Counted from the stretch's first letter, positions 6,662-14,515 are shown. The stretch: 19,918 nt of DNA from an uncultured Arthrobacter sp. (GCA_937873245.1 CALMVY010000302.1:1-19918), one strand, 5' to 3'. Numbers and translations are program-made. Notes: generated by a model not told the origin, from the sequence alone.

Positions 6662-8541
6662 TGAGTGAGCGCGTGAACGAAAAGAAGAAGTCCACGGCCT
6701 CCGGCGTTGGGCCCGGGGCCAAGTCCGGCGCCGCCGGGACGCCCGGGGCCAAGCCGGCCGGCCCGGTCACGGCCGCGAAGGCTGAAGCTGTCCTGCCGGC
6801 GCTCGGCCCGATGGGCATGCTCCGCTGGGCCTGGACCCAGCTGACGAGCATGCGCACCGCGCTTTTCCTGTTATTGCTGCTGGCCGTTGCTGCGGTTCCG
6901 GGGTCGCTGTTTCCGCAGCGCCCCGCTAATCCCGCTGTTGTCACCCGGTACATCTCGGACAACCCGGACTACGGACCCGCGCTGGACACCCTGCAGCTCT
7001 TTGATGTCTATTCCTCGGTGTGGTTCTCGGCCATCTACATCCTGTTGTTTATCTCCCTGATCGGCTGTGTTGTTCCCCGAGCCATCGCGCACTACAAAGC
7101 GATGCGCTCGCAGCCGCCGCGGACGCCCAAGCGGTTGTCCCGGCTGCCCGAGTACGGCACACTCGTGCTTCCGGCGGAAACCGGCATCCCGGCGTCGCGC
7201 GCCATCGCGGACGCGGCGGGCCTGCTGAAGAAACGCGGGTACCGGGTTGAGGTACGGGACGACGCCGCGCGGCCGTCGTTGGGCGCCGAGCGCGGCTTTC
7301 TTAAAGAAGTAGGCAACCTTGTTTTTCACACGGCCCTGATCGGGGTCCTGGTCTGTGTCGCCATCGGGGGAATGTTCGGTTTTCGGGGACAGAAAATCCT
7401 CATCGAAGGCGAAACCTTTGTGAACACCCTGATCGGCTACGACAATTTCGCGCCGGGGGTCAACTTCCAGAACACCCAGCTCGATCCCTTTACGGTCACG
7501 CTTGACAAATTCGACGTGCGCTTCGATCGTGAATCGACGAAGCAGTTCGGCCAGCCGATCGACTTCAGGGCCGCGCTGACCACGAGGGACGGACTTCAGG
7601 CACCGCCGCGGGAGCAGATCCTGAAAGTCAACGAACCGGTGTACTTCGGAGAGACCGGGATGTTTCTGGTGGGCAACGGCTACGCCCCCGTGATTACGGT
7701 GAAGGACGGAAACGGGGACACCGCATTCAGCGGGCCCGTCGTCTCCATTCCCACGGACGCCGTCTTCACCTCAACGATCGTGGCCAAAGTTCCCGATGCC
7801 GGACCGTCCCAGCTGGGTTTTGCCGGGTTCTTCCTCCCGTCGGCGGCGAAGAACGCCGACGGCGTGGCGTACAGCTTCGATCCAGACCCGCTCAACCCGC
7901 AGCTGAACCTGAACTCGTACTACGGCGACCTTGGGCTGGACGGAGGAAAACCGCAAAACGTGTACAACCTCGATGTGCAGAACCTGACCCAGCTCAACGG
8001 ACGTGGCCTTCCTTCCGGGGGAATTGTCCTGAACGCCGGGGAGTCATACACCCTGCCGCAGGGCAAGGGGTCGATCAGTTTCGACGGACTCAAACGCTAC
8101 ATCGGCGTGGACATCCGGGCGGTTCCGGGCCAGACTGGCGTCCTGGCATTCTCACTTTTGGCAGTCGCCGGGCTCGTGACATCCCTCTACGTGAACCGCC
8201 GACGGGTCTGGGTCCGTACGGGCACGCACGACGACGGGCGGACCATGGTGGAATACGGGCTCCTGGCCCGCGGCGAGGACCACCGGCTGGCCGGCGAGGC
8301 CGCCACGATCCGTTCCCTGCTCGCCAGGGAATGGGGAGTGGACAGTGCCTCCGCTGACCCTGCGGCAACTTCCGACGTCGAAGGGGCCGCTTCCCAGCCA
8401 GCTCCCAGCGGGATTGCGGATAATGAACGGGCCGATACTACCGTTTACCGTACCGGTGGAATGCAGGCTTCCCCGGACGGCCCCGCAGCAGACTTAACCC
8501 AGTCAACGGCAGGCTCACGCGAGTCAACGAAGGATCAGTAA
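6661..8541 (+). CDS. resB: Cytochrome c biogenesis protein ResB (Ccs1)
   Basis: ResB works with CcsB as the System II haem lyase. The 626-residue protein has an Ala/Gly/Lys/Pro-rich cytosolic N terminus (1-~60). Helices lie at ~66-84, ~119-138 and ~220-241, then comes a large extracytoplasmic domain (~242-490) and a final helix (~494-512). A hydrophilic, low-complexity tail of about 110 residues ends in ESTKDQ. Helix 3 contains VFHTALIG, whose His is the likely haem-associated residue of the family. ATG 6661 is one base inside the ccdA stop; an upstream in-frame alternative (6598) lies within ccdA and is unlikely. The stop overlaps the ccsB start (TAATG). Confidence 0.92.
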   Translation: MSERVNEKKKSTASGVGPGAKSGAAGTPGAKPAGPVTAAKAEAVLPALGPMGMLRWAWTQLTSMRTALFLLLLLAVAAVPGSLFPQRPANPAVVTRYISDNPDYGPALDTLQLFDVYSSVWFSAIYILLFISLIGCVVPRAIAHYKAMRSQPPRTPKRLSRLPEYGTLVLPAETGIPASRAIADAAGLLKKRGYRVEVRDDAARPSLGAERGFLKEVGNLVFHTALIGVLVCVAIGGMFGFRGQKILIEGETFVNTLIGYDNFAPGVNFQNTQLDPFTVTLDKFDVRFDRESTKQFGQPIDFRAALTTRDGLQAPPREQILKVNEPVYFGETGMFLVGNGYAPVITVKDGNGDTAFSGPVVSIPTDAVFTSTIVAKVPDAGPSQLGFAGFFLPSAAKNADGVAYSFDPDPLNPQLNLNSYYGDLGLDGGKPQNVYNLDVQNLTQLNGRGLPSGGIVLNAGESYTLPQGKGSISFDGLKRYIGVDIRAVPGQTGVLAFSLLAVAGLVTSLYVNRRRVWVRTGTHDDGRTMVEYGLLARGEDHRLAGEAATIRSLLAREWGVDSASADPAATSDVEGAASQPAPSGIADNERADTTVYRTGGMQASPDGPAADLTQSTAGSRESTKDQ

Positions 8542-9656
8542 TGCCCCCCCTCAACGAAACCATGGGCCAGTACAGCGAGTTGTTCATGCTCCTCGCAGCG
8601 GGCACCTACACGGTGGCTTTCATCGCGTTCGCGTGGGACCTTGCCAAGAGCAGCAAAACGCTCCGCGCGGTGGACCTCCAAGCGACGGGCGTCTCCGGAA
8701 CACCTGCGGCGTCCGTCAAAGCTCCGGTAGCGGCCGGTGTCGGCGCTTCCTCACGTGGCGTTGACCGTGCCGAATGGGACGTCAGCGGGCCAGCCGGCCG
8801 CGCCGAGCGTCCGTCGTCGTCCGTTTCGCGCACCGGGGCCGGCAGTGGTGCTGGAGCCGGCCAGACCGCCGACGACGCCATGCGCTACTCGGCGGAGCGT
8901 CGCGTCCCTGCCCGCGTCGCCGTTGCCCTGACGGTGCTGGGCGCCGCGATCCACGCGGCCGGCGTCATCACCAGGGCGATCGGTTCCGGCCGGGTGCCGT
9001 GGGGCAACATGTATGAGTTCCTGACCACCGGTGCGTTCGTGGCCGTGGCCGTCTTCCTGCTGGTGCTGATCGGGCGCGACCTGCGCTTCCTGGGCACGTT
9101 CGTGGTGGGTCTGGCGATCATCATGCTTGTGGCTGCCTCGCAGTTGTACTGGACCCCGGTGGGGCACCTCGTGCCGGCCCTGCAGAGCTACTGGCTGATC
9201 ATTCACGTCTCGATCGCCGTGCTGTCCTCCGCGTTGTTTACACTGACCTTCGCGATGTCGGCCCTGCAGTTGCTCCAGACCCACCGGCAGAAGACGATCG
9301 CCGCTGGAGGCGCCGACAAGCTGGGCTTCATGCGCCTGGTGCCGTCCGCGCTGAGCCTCGAGAACCTCTCCTACCGGATCAACGCCATCGGTTTCATTGG
9401 CTGGACCTTTACCTTGATATTCGGCGCTATCTGGGCAGAGAAGGCCTGGGGCCGCTTCTGGGGCTGGGACACCAAGGAAGTCTGGACGTTCGTGATCTGG
9501 GTGGTCTACGCCGGCTACCTGCACGCCCGCGCCACCCGCGGCTGGACCGGAACCCGCGCGGCCTGGCTCTCGATCGTGGGCTACCTCTGCGTGGTCTTCA
9601 ACTTCACCATCGTGAACCAGTTCTTCAACGGGCTCCACTCCTACTCGGGGCTGTAA
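8541..9656 (+). CDS. ccsB: Cytochrome c biogenesis protein CcsB/CcsA (haem handling)
   Basis: This 371-residue member of the HemWWD family exports and presents haem. WGNMYE is at ~154-159, the tryptophan-rich WWD motif WGRFWGWDTKEVWTF is at ~303-317, and candidate haem-ligand histidines include His222 (WLIIHVS) and the C-terminal His366 (GLHSYSGL). The first helix (~12-32) is separated from the rest by a ~90-residue Ala/Gly/Ser-rich hydrophilic segment (~40-125), longer than I expect for the family. AAGGA stands six bases before ATG 8541. It is the last gene of the operon; a strong hairpin follows 34 bases after the stop. Confidence 0.93.
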   Translation: MPPLNETMGQYSELFMLLAAGTYTVAFIAFAWDLAKSSKTLRAVDLQATGVSGTPAASVKAPVAAGVGASSRGVDRAEWDVSGPAGRAERPSSSVSRTGAGSGAGAGQTADDAMRYSAERRVPARVAVALTVLGAAIHAAGVITRAIGSGRVPWGNMYEFLTTGAFVAVAVFLLVLIGRDLRFLGTFVVGLAIIMLVAASQLYWTPVGHLVPALQSYWLIIHVSIAVLSSALFTLTFAMSALQLLQTHRQKTIAAGGADKLGFMRLVPSALSLENLSYRINAIGFIGWTFTLIFGAIWAEKAWGRFWGWDTKEVWTFVIWVVYAGYLHARATRGWTGTRAAWLSIVGYLCVVFNFTIVNQFFNGLHSYSGL

Positions 9657-9680
9657 CACCGCGGTCTCAAGCCTGCGCGA

Positions 9681-10096
9681 TTCGCCGCGAATGGCCGCTA
9701 AGCCTCGCGCTTAGCGGCCATTTGAGTCAGATGGGTGGTTGAAAGGCTCGGGTAGCGGCCATTCGTGTCAGATGAGTGGCCGGGCGGGCCCACTCTCTTC
9801 ATCGGTTCGCCACGAATGGCCGCCAGGCCCCGCGCCTCCTCGCCCATTCGCCACAAGTGGCCGCTATTCCACTCCGCTTGGCGGCCATTTGCGTCGGATG
9901 GGTGCGCATCTGGTCGGGGTTGGCGCTGCCTGGGGTCGCGGGTGGTCCGTATGGCGGGCGTTCCAGACTGACCCGGCGATCCGCTGCACTCCGTCGATTC
10001 CCCACGAACGGCCGTTAAGCCGCCTGGGGGGTATCCCATTCGCCACAAGTGGCCGCCACACAGCCCCGGTCAGCGGCCATTCGCGTCGGATGGGTG
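9681..10096. repeat. Cluster of palindromic intergenic repeats (8 arms)
   Basis: The 413 bases between ccsB and the DUF559 stop hold no credible gene but a repeat family. Left arms resemble CATTCGCCACAAGTGGCC plus GC(T/C); right arms resemble AGCGGCCATTCGCGTC plus GGATGGGTG and are the approximate reverse complement of the left arms. Left arms: 9681-9699, 9806-9824, 9841-9865, 9998-10016 (degraded), 10035-10057. Right arms: 9713-9737, 9754-9778, 9880-9904, 10072-10096. Complete left-right units of 57-64 bp are 9681-9737, 9841-9904 and 10035-10096. Between 9905 and 9997 I see nothing recognisable. The last right arm overlaps the 3' end of the DUF559 gene. Confidence 0.85.
9690..9722 (+). terminator. 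Hairpin ending the cytochrome c maturation operon
   Basis: AATGGCCGCTAAG (9690-9702) and CTTAGCGGCCATT (9710-9722) form a perfect 13-bp stem with the 7-base loop cctcgcg, 34 bases after the ccsB stop. It is also the core of the first palindromic repeat unit, so the repeat may serve as the terminator. Confidence 0.55.
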
Positions 10097-11050
10097 CGGG
10101 GCGGGGGCGGTACGCCTTGGACTCCGGCCCGGCTCGGGGGTCCAACCGCGCTCCGTCAGGGCCGCCCGCACTCGGGTGACGGCAGGCGGCTCCATTCCGG
10201 GGCCGAACGGGGTCAAATGCCACTGCGTCAATACGACAACGCGCCACCCGGCATTCCTGGCGTTCTCGTCCCGGAAGATATCGCTGCGACGCTGAGCCGG
10301 ATGGGCGTGATGCCCGCCGTCATACTGGATTGCGACCTTTTCCTTCTCGTAGGACAGATCCGGGTCCTGGATCCAGCCGCCCGTCTCGTCGAAAATCGGG
10401 ACGTTGATTCCGGGCTCCGGCAGACCGTGGCGGATCAGGAGAAGCCGCAGCTCGGTCTCCTTGGGCGAGTCGGTGTTTGCCCGCATCAGTGCCCGGGCGC
10501 GCATGGCACGCCGGTAGCCTGGCATGCCTTCTTTCCGGGCGAGGAACGCGTCCAGCTCTTCGATCGTGGTCAGTGGGTTCCTCCGCCGCAGCAGGAAGTC
10601 GCCGGCCATGACCAGATCATCGAGGCATAGGATGCCGGCCAAGTCGAACCACGTCCGCAACGGCGAGGTGCAGCGCACCAAGGCGCCGGCCACGATCTCG
10701 TCCGGTGCAAGGGGTTGCTCGTGGCCAACCACGTTTTTTCGTCGAACAGCCCGCCGGCCGGGCGGACTCGTCAAATGGACGACAGCCATGTTCTCCAAGG
10801 CCTGCGGAAGGGGGAACCCCCACAGCGCGGCCGCAGACAGATAGCTCACGACAGCACCGGTCACGACCGTGAAGGCACGCAAACGTTCCAACAAAGTCTC
10901 CTGGGCGGTAGCGGTCGCGCGCACTCCGTGGCAGGGGCTGACTAGATCCCGAGCCCGGCTCCGACGTCGGCTCAGCCCGGCGGCGCGGGCCTCGGCAACG
11001 GTGAAGGGCCGGTTCTGAAGACGCGGAGGAAGCTCGCTGGGCTGGCGCAT
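10070..11050 (-). CDS. DUF559 (Vsr/MrvA-like) endonuclease-domain protein with AbiEi-like N terminus
   Basis: The 326-residue protein has an N-terminal HTH-like part (RPFTVAEARAAGLSRRR at ~14-30), as in AbiEi-like antitoxin domains, and a middle region with YLSAAALWGFPLP. A C-terminal DUF559 / very-short-patch-repair nuclease fold follows: SPKETELRLLL, then DPDLSYEKEKVAIQYDGGHH carrying the acidic and His residues of the family, then RDENARNAGWRVVVLT. Such solitary genes are common in actinobacteria; the biological role is unknown and no partner toxin is adjacent. ATG 11050 is preferred; the frame extends to GTG 11095, which overlaps a TTATCCACA box. The last residues (HPSDANGR) and the stop are encoded by a palindromic repeat arm. 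Confidence 0.78.
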   Translation of the reverse strand: MRQPSELPPRLQNRPFTVAEARAAGLSRRRSRARDLVSPCHGVRATATAQETLLERLRAFTVVTGAVVSYLSAAALWGFPLPQALENMAVVHLTSPPGRRAVRRKNVVGHEQPLAPDEIVAGALVRCTSPLRTWFDLAGILCLDDLVMAGDFLLRRRNPLTTIEELDAFLARKEGMPGYRRAMRARALMRANTDSPKETELRLLLIRHGLPEPGINVPIFDETGGWIQDPDLSYEKEKVAIQYDGGHHAHPAQRRSDIFRDENARNAGWRVVVLTQWHLTPFGPGMEPPAVTRVRAALTERGWTPEPGRSPRRTAPAPHPSDANGR

Positions 11051-11087
11051 ACGAGCATTCTGCGCCCGTAAAGAGAGGGCCAAGCAG

Positions 11088-11096
11088 TTATCCACA
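11088..11096 (+). other. Isolated consensus DnaA-box sequence
   Basis: TTATCCACA is an exact match to the consensus DnaA box, 38 bases upstream of the preferred start of the DUF559 gene. No second box or AT-rich region is visible nearby, so it is not an origin; it may be a regulatory site or chance. Confidence 0.4.
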
Positions 11097-11165
11097 GGAC
11101 GGGCGGGATGTAGGGGAACAGTGGGACGTGTAAACGTCAGCCATGAAGACGTATGAGCAGTCGCC

Positions 11166-11223
11166 GTTCGCCAGAAATGGCCGTTATGAGGTCTGCAAAG
11201 CGGGCATTTGTGACGAATGGGCG
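11166..11223. repeat. Palindromic repeat unit upstream of the DUF559 gene
   Basis: A diverged unit of the same family as 9681-10096: left arm 11166-11185 (GTTCGCCAGAAATGGCCGTT) and right arm 11200-11223 (GCATTTGTGACGAATGGGCG within it). With the cluster on the other side, the DUF559 gene is flanked on both sides by the repeat. The rest of the gap 11096-11444 holds a G-rich tract and a hairpin but no gene. Confidence 0.65.
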
Positions 11224-11259
11224 AAGTCGCGACCAGGGTTGGGCGTCGCCGTGCCTGGA

Positions 11260-11318
11260 GGGCGAGGAGGGGGAACCCCGGGAGGGGCCGGAACGGCCGT
11301 AGGGGTGCGGGGAGGGGG
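11260..11318 (+). other. G-run tract with G-quadruplex potential
   Basis: Four G-runs at 11260-11262, 11269-11273, 11280-11282 and 11284-11287 have loops of 6, 6 and 1 bases, fitting the standard G3+N1-7 pattern. Three further runs follow at 11302-11305, 11309-11312 and 11314-11318. It is intergenic. In a high-GC genome such tracts can arise by chance. Confidence 0.4.
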
Positions 11319-11372
11319 CCGGAACTACGCTACGGGAACGGGAAGGCCGGTAAGGAGGGCCCAAACTACCGT

Positions 11373-11395
11373 CCGGGTGCTTGGGGAGCACCTGG
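11373..11395 (-). terminator. Hairpin downstream of the PLDc_N gene
   Basis: CCGGGTGCT (11373-11381) pairs with AGCACCTGG (11387-11395), nine pairs with one G-T, around a five-base G-rich loop. It lies 50 bases past the stop of the minus-strand gene at 11445. Confidence 0.45.
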
Positions 11396-11444
11396 CGCGT
11401 CGGAAGGGAGACGCCACGAAATGCCGTGAGGCGTGGGACCGGGG

Positions 11445-11864
11445 CTACTTGACCTCGTCGGTGCCCTGCGTGTCGCCGCTGCCGGAAGCTTCGCCGGAGT
11501 CGAGGTTGCCCGGCGTGCCCTTGGCGTCGTCGGCCTTGCGCTCCTTGGCGTCGAACTCGTCCTTGAGCTTCTTGAGCCGGTCGGCTTCGGCCTGCTTGCG
11601 GCGGCGGAGTTCGAGGTTGCGCAGGAACTCCGGGTCGTCGTCGGGCGCGATGGGGTGGCTGTAAGTGGGGCGTGCCGGGCTGGTGCCGCGCGGGCGGCCA
11701 ATGAGGAACCACAGGATGGCACCGATCACCGGCAGGACGATCTGCACCACAATCCACGCCGGCTTCGAAATGCCCTTTGTCTGGCGAGGGTCAGTGCGGA
11801 TCACGTCGACGAGTCCGTAGACAAACACGACGATGACGGCGACGACAATCACTACACGGAGCAT
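11445..11864 (-). CDS. PLDc_N domain membrane protein
   Basis: The 139-residue protein has two membrane helices (~3-22 and ~36-56) separated by a short loop with DPRQTKGISKPAW, ending in LWFLIGRPRG. This is the N-terminal domain found before phospholipase D modules, here standing alone. A charged, probably coiled tail follows (residues ~78-111, rich in Arg/Lys/Glu), then a Gly/Asp/Ser-rich end. No catalytic HKD motif is present, so it is not a phospholipase. Role unknown. ATG 11864 has no ribosome site but has TAGACT six bases upstream. It is divergent from the DUF4229 gene. Confidence 0.82.
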   Translation of the reverse strand: MLRVVIVVAVIVVFVYGLVDVIRTDPRQTKGISKPAWIVVQIVLPVIGAILWFLIGRPRGTSPARPTYSHPIAPDDDPEFLRNLELRRRKQAEADRLKKLKDEFDAKERKADDAKGTPGNLDSGEASGSGDTQGTDEVK

Positions 11865-11870
11865 GTAATC

Positions 11871-11876
11871 AGTCTA
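11871..11876 (-). promoter_or_regulatory. -10 hexamer of a leaderless promoter (PLDc_N gene)
   Basis: TAGACT on the minus strand, six bases (gattac), then ATG at 11864. Confidence 0.5.
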
Positions 11877-12002
11877 GCCTCCGGGGGAGTCTCCGGCTTC
11901 TCTCGATGCGCCTGTCTCGGAGGACCGCCAGGGGAGCGCCCCGTTGGGGGAAGTTGGCGGGGCCGGATGCAGGCCCGGTGGGCCGGTCCACCCCCGGGAG
12001 GC

Positions 12003-12008
12003 TAAACT
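12003..12008 (+). promoter_or_regulatory. -10 hexamer of a leaderless promoter (DUF4229 gene)
   Basis: TAAACT, six bases (tggagc), then GTG at 12015. The GGAG in the spacer leaves only one base before the start and is unlikely to serve as a ribosome site. Confidence 0.5.
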
Positions 12009-12014
12009 TGGAGC

Positions 12015-12323
12015 GTGGCTATCCTGAAATACTCCCTGATCCGCTTGGCGCTCTTCGTGCCTTTGTTCGCGCTGTTCGTCTACCTCGAGCTCGGATGGTT
12101 GCTGGCCGTCCTCTGCGCCGGAATGATGGCGTTCGCGATCAGCTTCCTCTTCTTCCAGAAACAGCGCGACGCCGCCGCCGCATCGCTCCACCAGCGGTTC
12201 TCGGGCAAGGCCAAGCCGGTGCGCAGCGCCGGGGAAGTGGACGACGCCGACGCCGAAGACCGCTTGGTCGACGAGCACCCGGACATCACCGTGCACACGG
12301 ACAGCCGCCCGAAGGACAGCTAG
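12015..12323 (+). CDS. DUF4229 small membrane protein
   Basis: The 102-residue protein starts at GTG 12015. Two helices (~8-25 and ~27-47) are followed by FFQKQRDAAAASLHQRF and an acidic, charged cytosolic tail (SAGEVDDADAEDRLVDE). The helical hairpin followed by a QRD element fits the actinobacterial DUF4229 family, of unknown function, which often lies next to menaquinone genes. It is convergent with menA. The gap 12324-12430 contains a 14-base direct repeat (GCCCGGCTCACCGA at 12371 and 12393) and a small hairpin GCAAC-ctgct-GTTGC (12409-12423). Confidence 0.78.
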   Translation: MAILKYSLIRLALFVPLFALFVYLELGWLLAVLCAGMMAFAISFLFFQKQRDAAAASLHQRFSGKAKPVRSAGEVDDADAEDRLVDEHPDITVHTDSRPKDS

Positions 12324-12430
12324 CTCCATACCGACCTGACAGGCAGGAGGGCGGGCAGCTCCCCGACGACGCCCGGCTCACCGACGCATCCTGCCCGGCT
12401 CACCGAGGGCAACCTGCTGTTGCGCCGACC

Positions 12431-13312
12431 CTAGAAGCCGTGGCTCAGCACCAGGCCCAGCGAGAACAGCACTGCGTAGCCGAGGTTGATCAGCCCCGTC
12501 TGCTTGAGCACCGGAATCAGGCTCTTACGGCGGCGGCCGGCGATCATCAGCCAGGACGGCATCAGGCTGGCCGGGATCAGCAGCAGCACAATCAGCATCC
12601 ACGGCCGCGTCGGAGCCAATACGATCGGCAGCAGGATCGCGACGGCCAGCATCAGCACGTAGCTTTCCCGGGCATGTTTGTCGCCGAGCCGCACGGCCAG
12701 GGTCTTCTTCCCGGCCTTCCGGTCGGTGGGGATGTCGCGGACGTTGTTGGCCATGAGAAGCGCGCAAGCGATGAGGCCCGTGCCGATCGCGCCGATGATG
12801 GCGGCGAGGCTGATCTGGCCGGCCTGCGTGTAGGTCGTGCCGAGGGTGGCGACCAGGCCGAAGAACACAAAGACGAACAAATCGCCCAGGCCCATGTAGC
12901 CGTAGGGATTTTTTCCGCCCGTGTAGCCCCACGCCGCGAGGACACAGCCGATGCCCACCAGGATCAGCCACCACGTCTGCGAGAGGATGATCAGCGCCAG
13001 GCCGAACACCATCGCCAGCCCGAAAGCACCGAACGCGGCGTACTTGACCTGCTCGGGTTTCGCGGCGCCGGAGCCGACCAGCCGGAGCGGGCCCACCCGG
13101 TCCTCGTCGGTGCCGCGGATGCCGTCAGAGTAGTCGTTGGCGTAGTTCACGCCGATCTGCAGCAGCAGGGCCACCAGCGCGGCCAGTACGGCATGGAGCG
13201 GCAGGAAGGCGTCCATCTCGTACGCGGCCGCGGTGCCGATCAGGACAGGCGCGATCGCGGCCGGCAGGGTGCGCAGTCGGGCGCCTTGGATCCATTGAGC
13301 GGCTGTTGCCAC
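12431..13312 (-). CDS. menA: 1,4-dihydroxy-2-naphthoate polyprenyltransferase MenA
   Basis: MenA attaches the polyprenyl tail to dihydroxynaphthoate at the membrane, the step before the final methylation of menaquinone. The 293-residue UbiA-family protein has the first Asp-rich motif NDYSDG (~59-64) and second motif NNVRDIPTDRKAGKKTLA (~189-206), which bind Mg-diphosphate, plus about eight or nine helices. The start is GTG 13312 with GAGGT eight bases upstream. The menE stop is 48 bases upstream on the same strand, so the two are probably cotranscribed. Confidence 0.93.
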   Translation of the reverse strand: MATAAQWIQGARLRTLPAAIAPVLIGTAAAYEMDAFLPLHAVLAALVALLLQIGVNYANDYSDGIRGTDEDRVGPLRLVGSGAAKPEQVKYAAFGAFGLAMVFGLALIILSQTWWLILVGIGCVLAAWGYTGGKNPYGYMGLGDLFVFVFFGLVATLGTTYTQAGQISLAAIIGAIGTGLIACALLMANNVRDIPTDRKAGKKTLAVRLGDKHARESYVLMLAVAILLPIVLAPTRPWMLIVLLLIPASLMPSWLMIAGRRRKSLIPVLKQTGLINLGYAVLFSLGLVLSHGF

Positions 13313-13360
13313 GTTCAGTACCTCGTGTTGGTTTGGTGAAACCGGGGGTGCCCGGCTGTT

Positions 13361-14515
13361 CTATTTTCCCTGATGCAGCTCGGTGAGCCGAACCGTCATC
13401 GCCAGGCGGTCCGGTTTCCCGTTCGGCAGCATCAGCAGTTCGCCGGCGGCCAGGACGGTTTTCGGCGCCAGCGCGCCCAGCGCCGGCGCCCAGGCAGCGT
13501 CCGCGGTGAAGGCCCGGACGCTGTCCGGCGTGTTGTCGGCCAGCGCCACGTACGCGGCGAGGGCCTGGCCCCATTCGGCGGAGGGAACGCCCGCGACGAA
13601 GGCGGCCCGGACGCCGTCGAGCTTCTCCAGCTCCGCCTGCACATGCGCGGCGGAGACCTTCACGCCGCCGGTGATGACGACGTCGTCTGCCCGGCCCAGC
13701 ACGGTCAGCTTCCCGTCGTCGTCCAGCTCGCCGAGGTCGTTGGTCCGGTACCAGCGGACGCCGTCGTCCTCCACGAACGCCTCCGCCGTGAGTTCGGGGG
13801 CATCCAGGTAGCCGGCGGCGACAGTGGCCCCGCCGAGCAGGATGCGGCCGTCCTCCGCCACCCGGACCAGCACGTCCTCGAGGGGAACGCCGTCGTAGAC
13901 GCAGCCCCCGCACGTCTCGGCGGAGCCGTAGGTGGTCACCACCCGCACTCCGGCGTCGCGGGCCGCGGCCAGCAGTTCGGGCGCCGCCGGACCGCCGCCG
14001 AGCAATATCCCGTTGAAGCGCCGCAGCACAGCCAGCGTCCCGGCCGACGGCGAGTCCAGCAGCCGCTGCAGCTGCGTGGGCACCAGCGAGGTGAAACGGA
14101 GCTTGTCCGTGAGCTCCAAAGCCGCCTCCGTGAAGGCCTCCGGGGTGAATCCGCCGCTGAGATCCATCGCCCACGGCCGGGTGCCGGCGAACAGCGAACG
14201 CACCAAGACCTGCACGCCGGCCACATACTGCACGGGCAGGGCGAGCAGCCACTGGCCTTCGCCCCTGAGTGCGAAGGCGGTTGCCACGGAGGACGCCGCC
14301 AGCGCGTCCACGGTCAGCACGGTCGCCTTGGGCGTGCCGGTGGAGCCGGAGGTCCGCACCACGACCGCGGCGTCCTCATAGCCCGGCGTGTCCACGGCGG
14401 AGACCGCAACGTTCCCGTCGGGGCCGGTGGAAAGTTCGACGGCGGGGCCCTCGCCGTGGAGGGCGTCCGCCAGTGCCTTGAGCGCGGGCTCGATGTTCGG
14501 GTGCTGGGAGGTCAA
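13361..14515 (-). CDS. menE: o-Succinylbenzoate-CoA ligase MenE (AMP-binding)
   Basis: MenE activates o-succinylbenzoate with ATP and CoA. At 384 residues this is a compact adenylate-forming enzyme: P-loop VVRTSGSTGTPKATV (SGSTGTPK ~56-63), A5-like TTYGSAETCGG, A7/A8 YRTNDLGELDDDGKLTVLGRADD then VVITGGVKVS, and C-terminal LPNGKPDR with catalytic Lys ~367. TTG 14515 is taken as start because GAAGG (14524-14528) is eight bases upstream. It follows menB by 27 bases. Close homology to other acyl-CoA ligases is possible, but the menB and menA neighbours settle the function. Confidence 0.9.
   Translation of the reverse strand: MTSQHPNIEPALKALADALHGEGPAVELSTGPDGNVAVSAVDTPGYEDAAVVVRTSGSTGTPKATVLTVDALAASSVATAFALRGEGQWLLALPVQYVAGVQVLVRSLFAGTRPWAMDLSGGFTPEAFTEAALELTDKLRFTSLVPTQLQRLLDSPSAGTLAVLRRFNGILLGGGPAAPELLAAARDAGVRVVTTYGSAETCGGCVYDGVPLEDVLVRVAEDGRILLGGATVAAGYLDAPELTAEAFVEDDGVRWYRTNDLGELDDDGKLTVLGRADDVVITGGVKVSAAHVQAELEKLDGVRAAFVAGVPSAEWGQALAAYVALADNTPDSVRAFTADAAWAPALGALAPKTVLAAGELLMLPNGKPDRLAMTVRLTELHQGK

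Noticed and set aside
9681..10096. CRISPR array
   Set aside because: Copies are inverted pairs with irregular spacing, diverged arms and no uniform spacers; no cas genes are present.
9739..10179. Short open frames within the repeat cluster (up to 146 codons)
   Set aside because: Their translations only echo the repeat (recurring HPSDANGR or ATSGR-like strings) in several frames; no ribosome sites or family features.
11088..11096. Replication origin
   Set aside because: A single DnaA box without an AT-rich element or dnaA/dnaN neighbours.
11906..13339. A 477-codon open frame on + across DUF4229 and menA
   Set aside because: Arg/Gln/His-rich shadow crossing two real genes and the gap between them.
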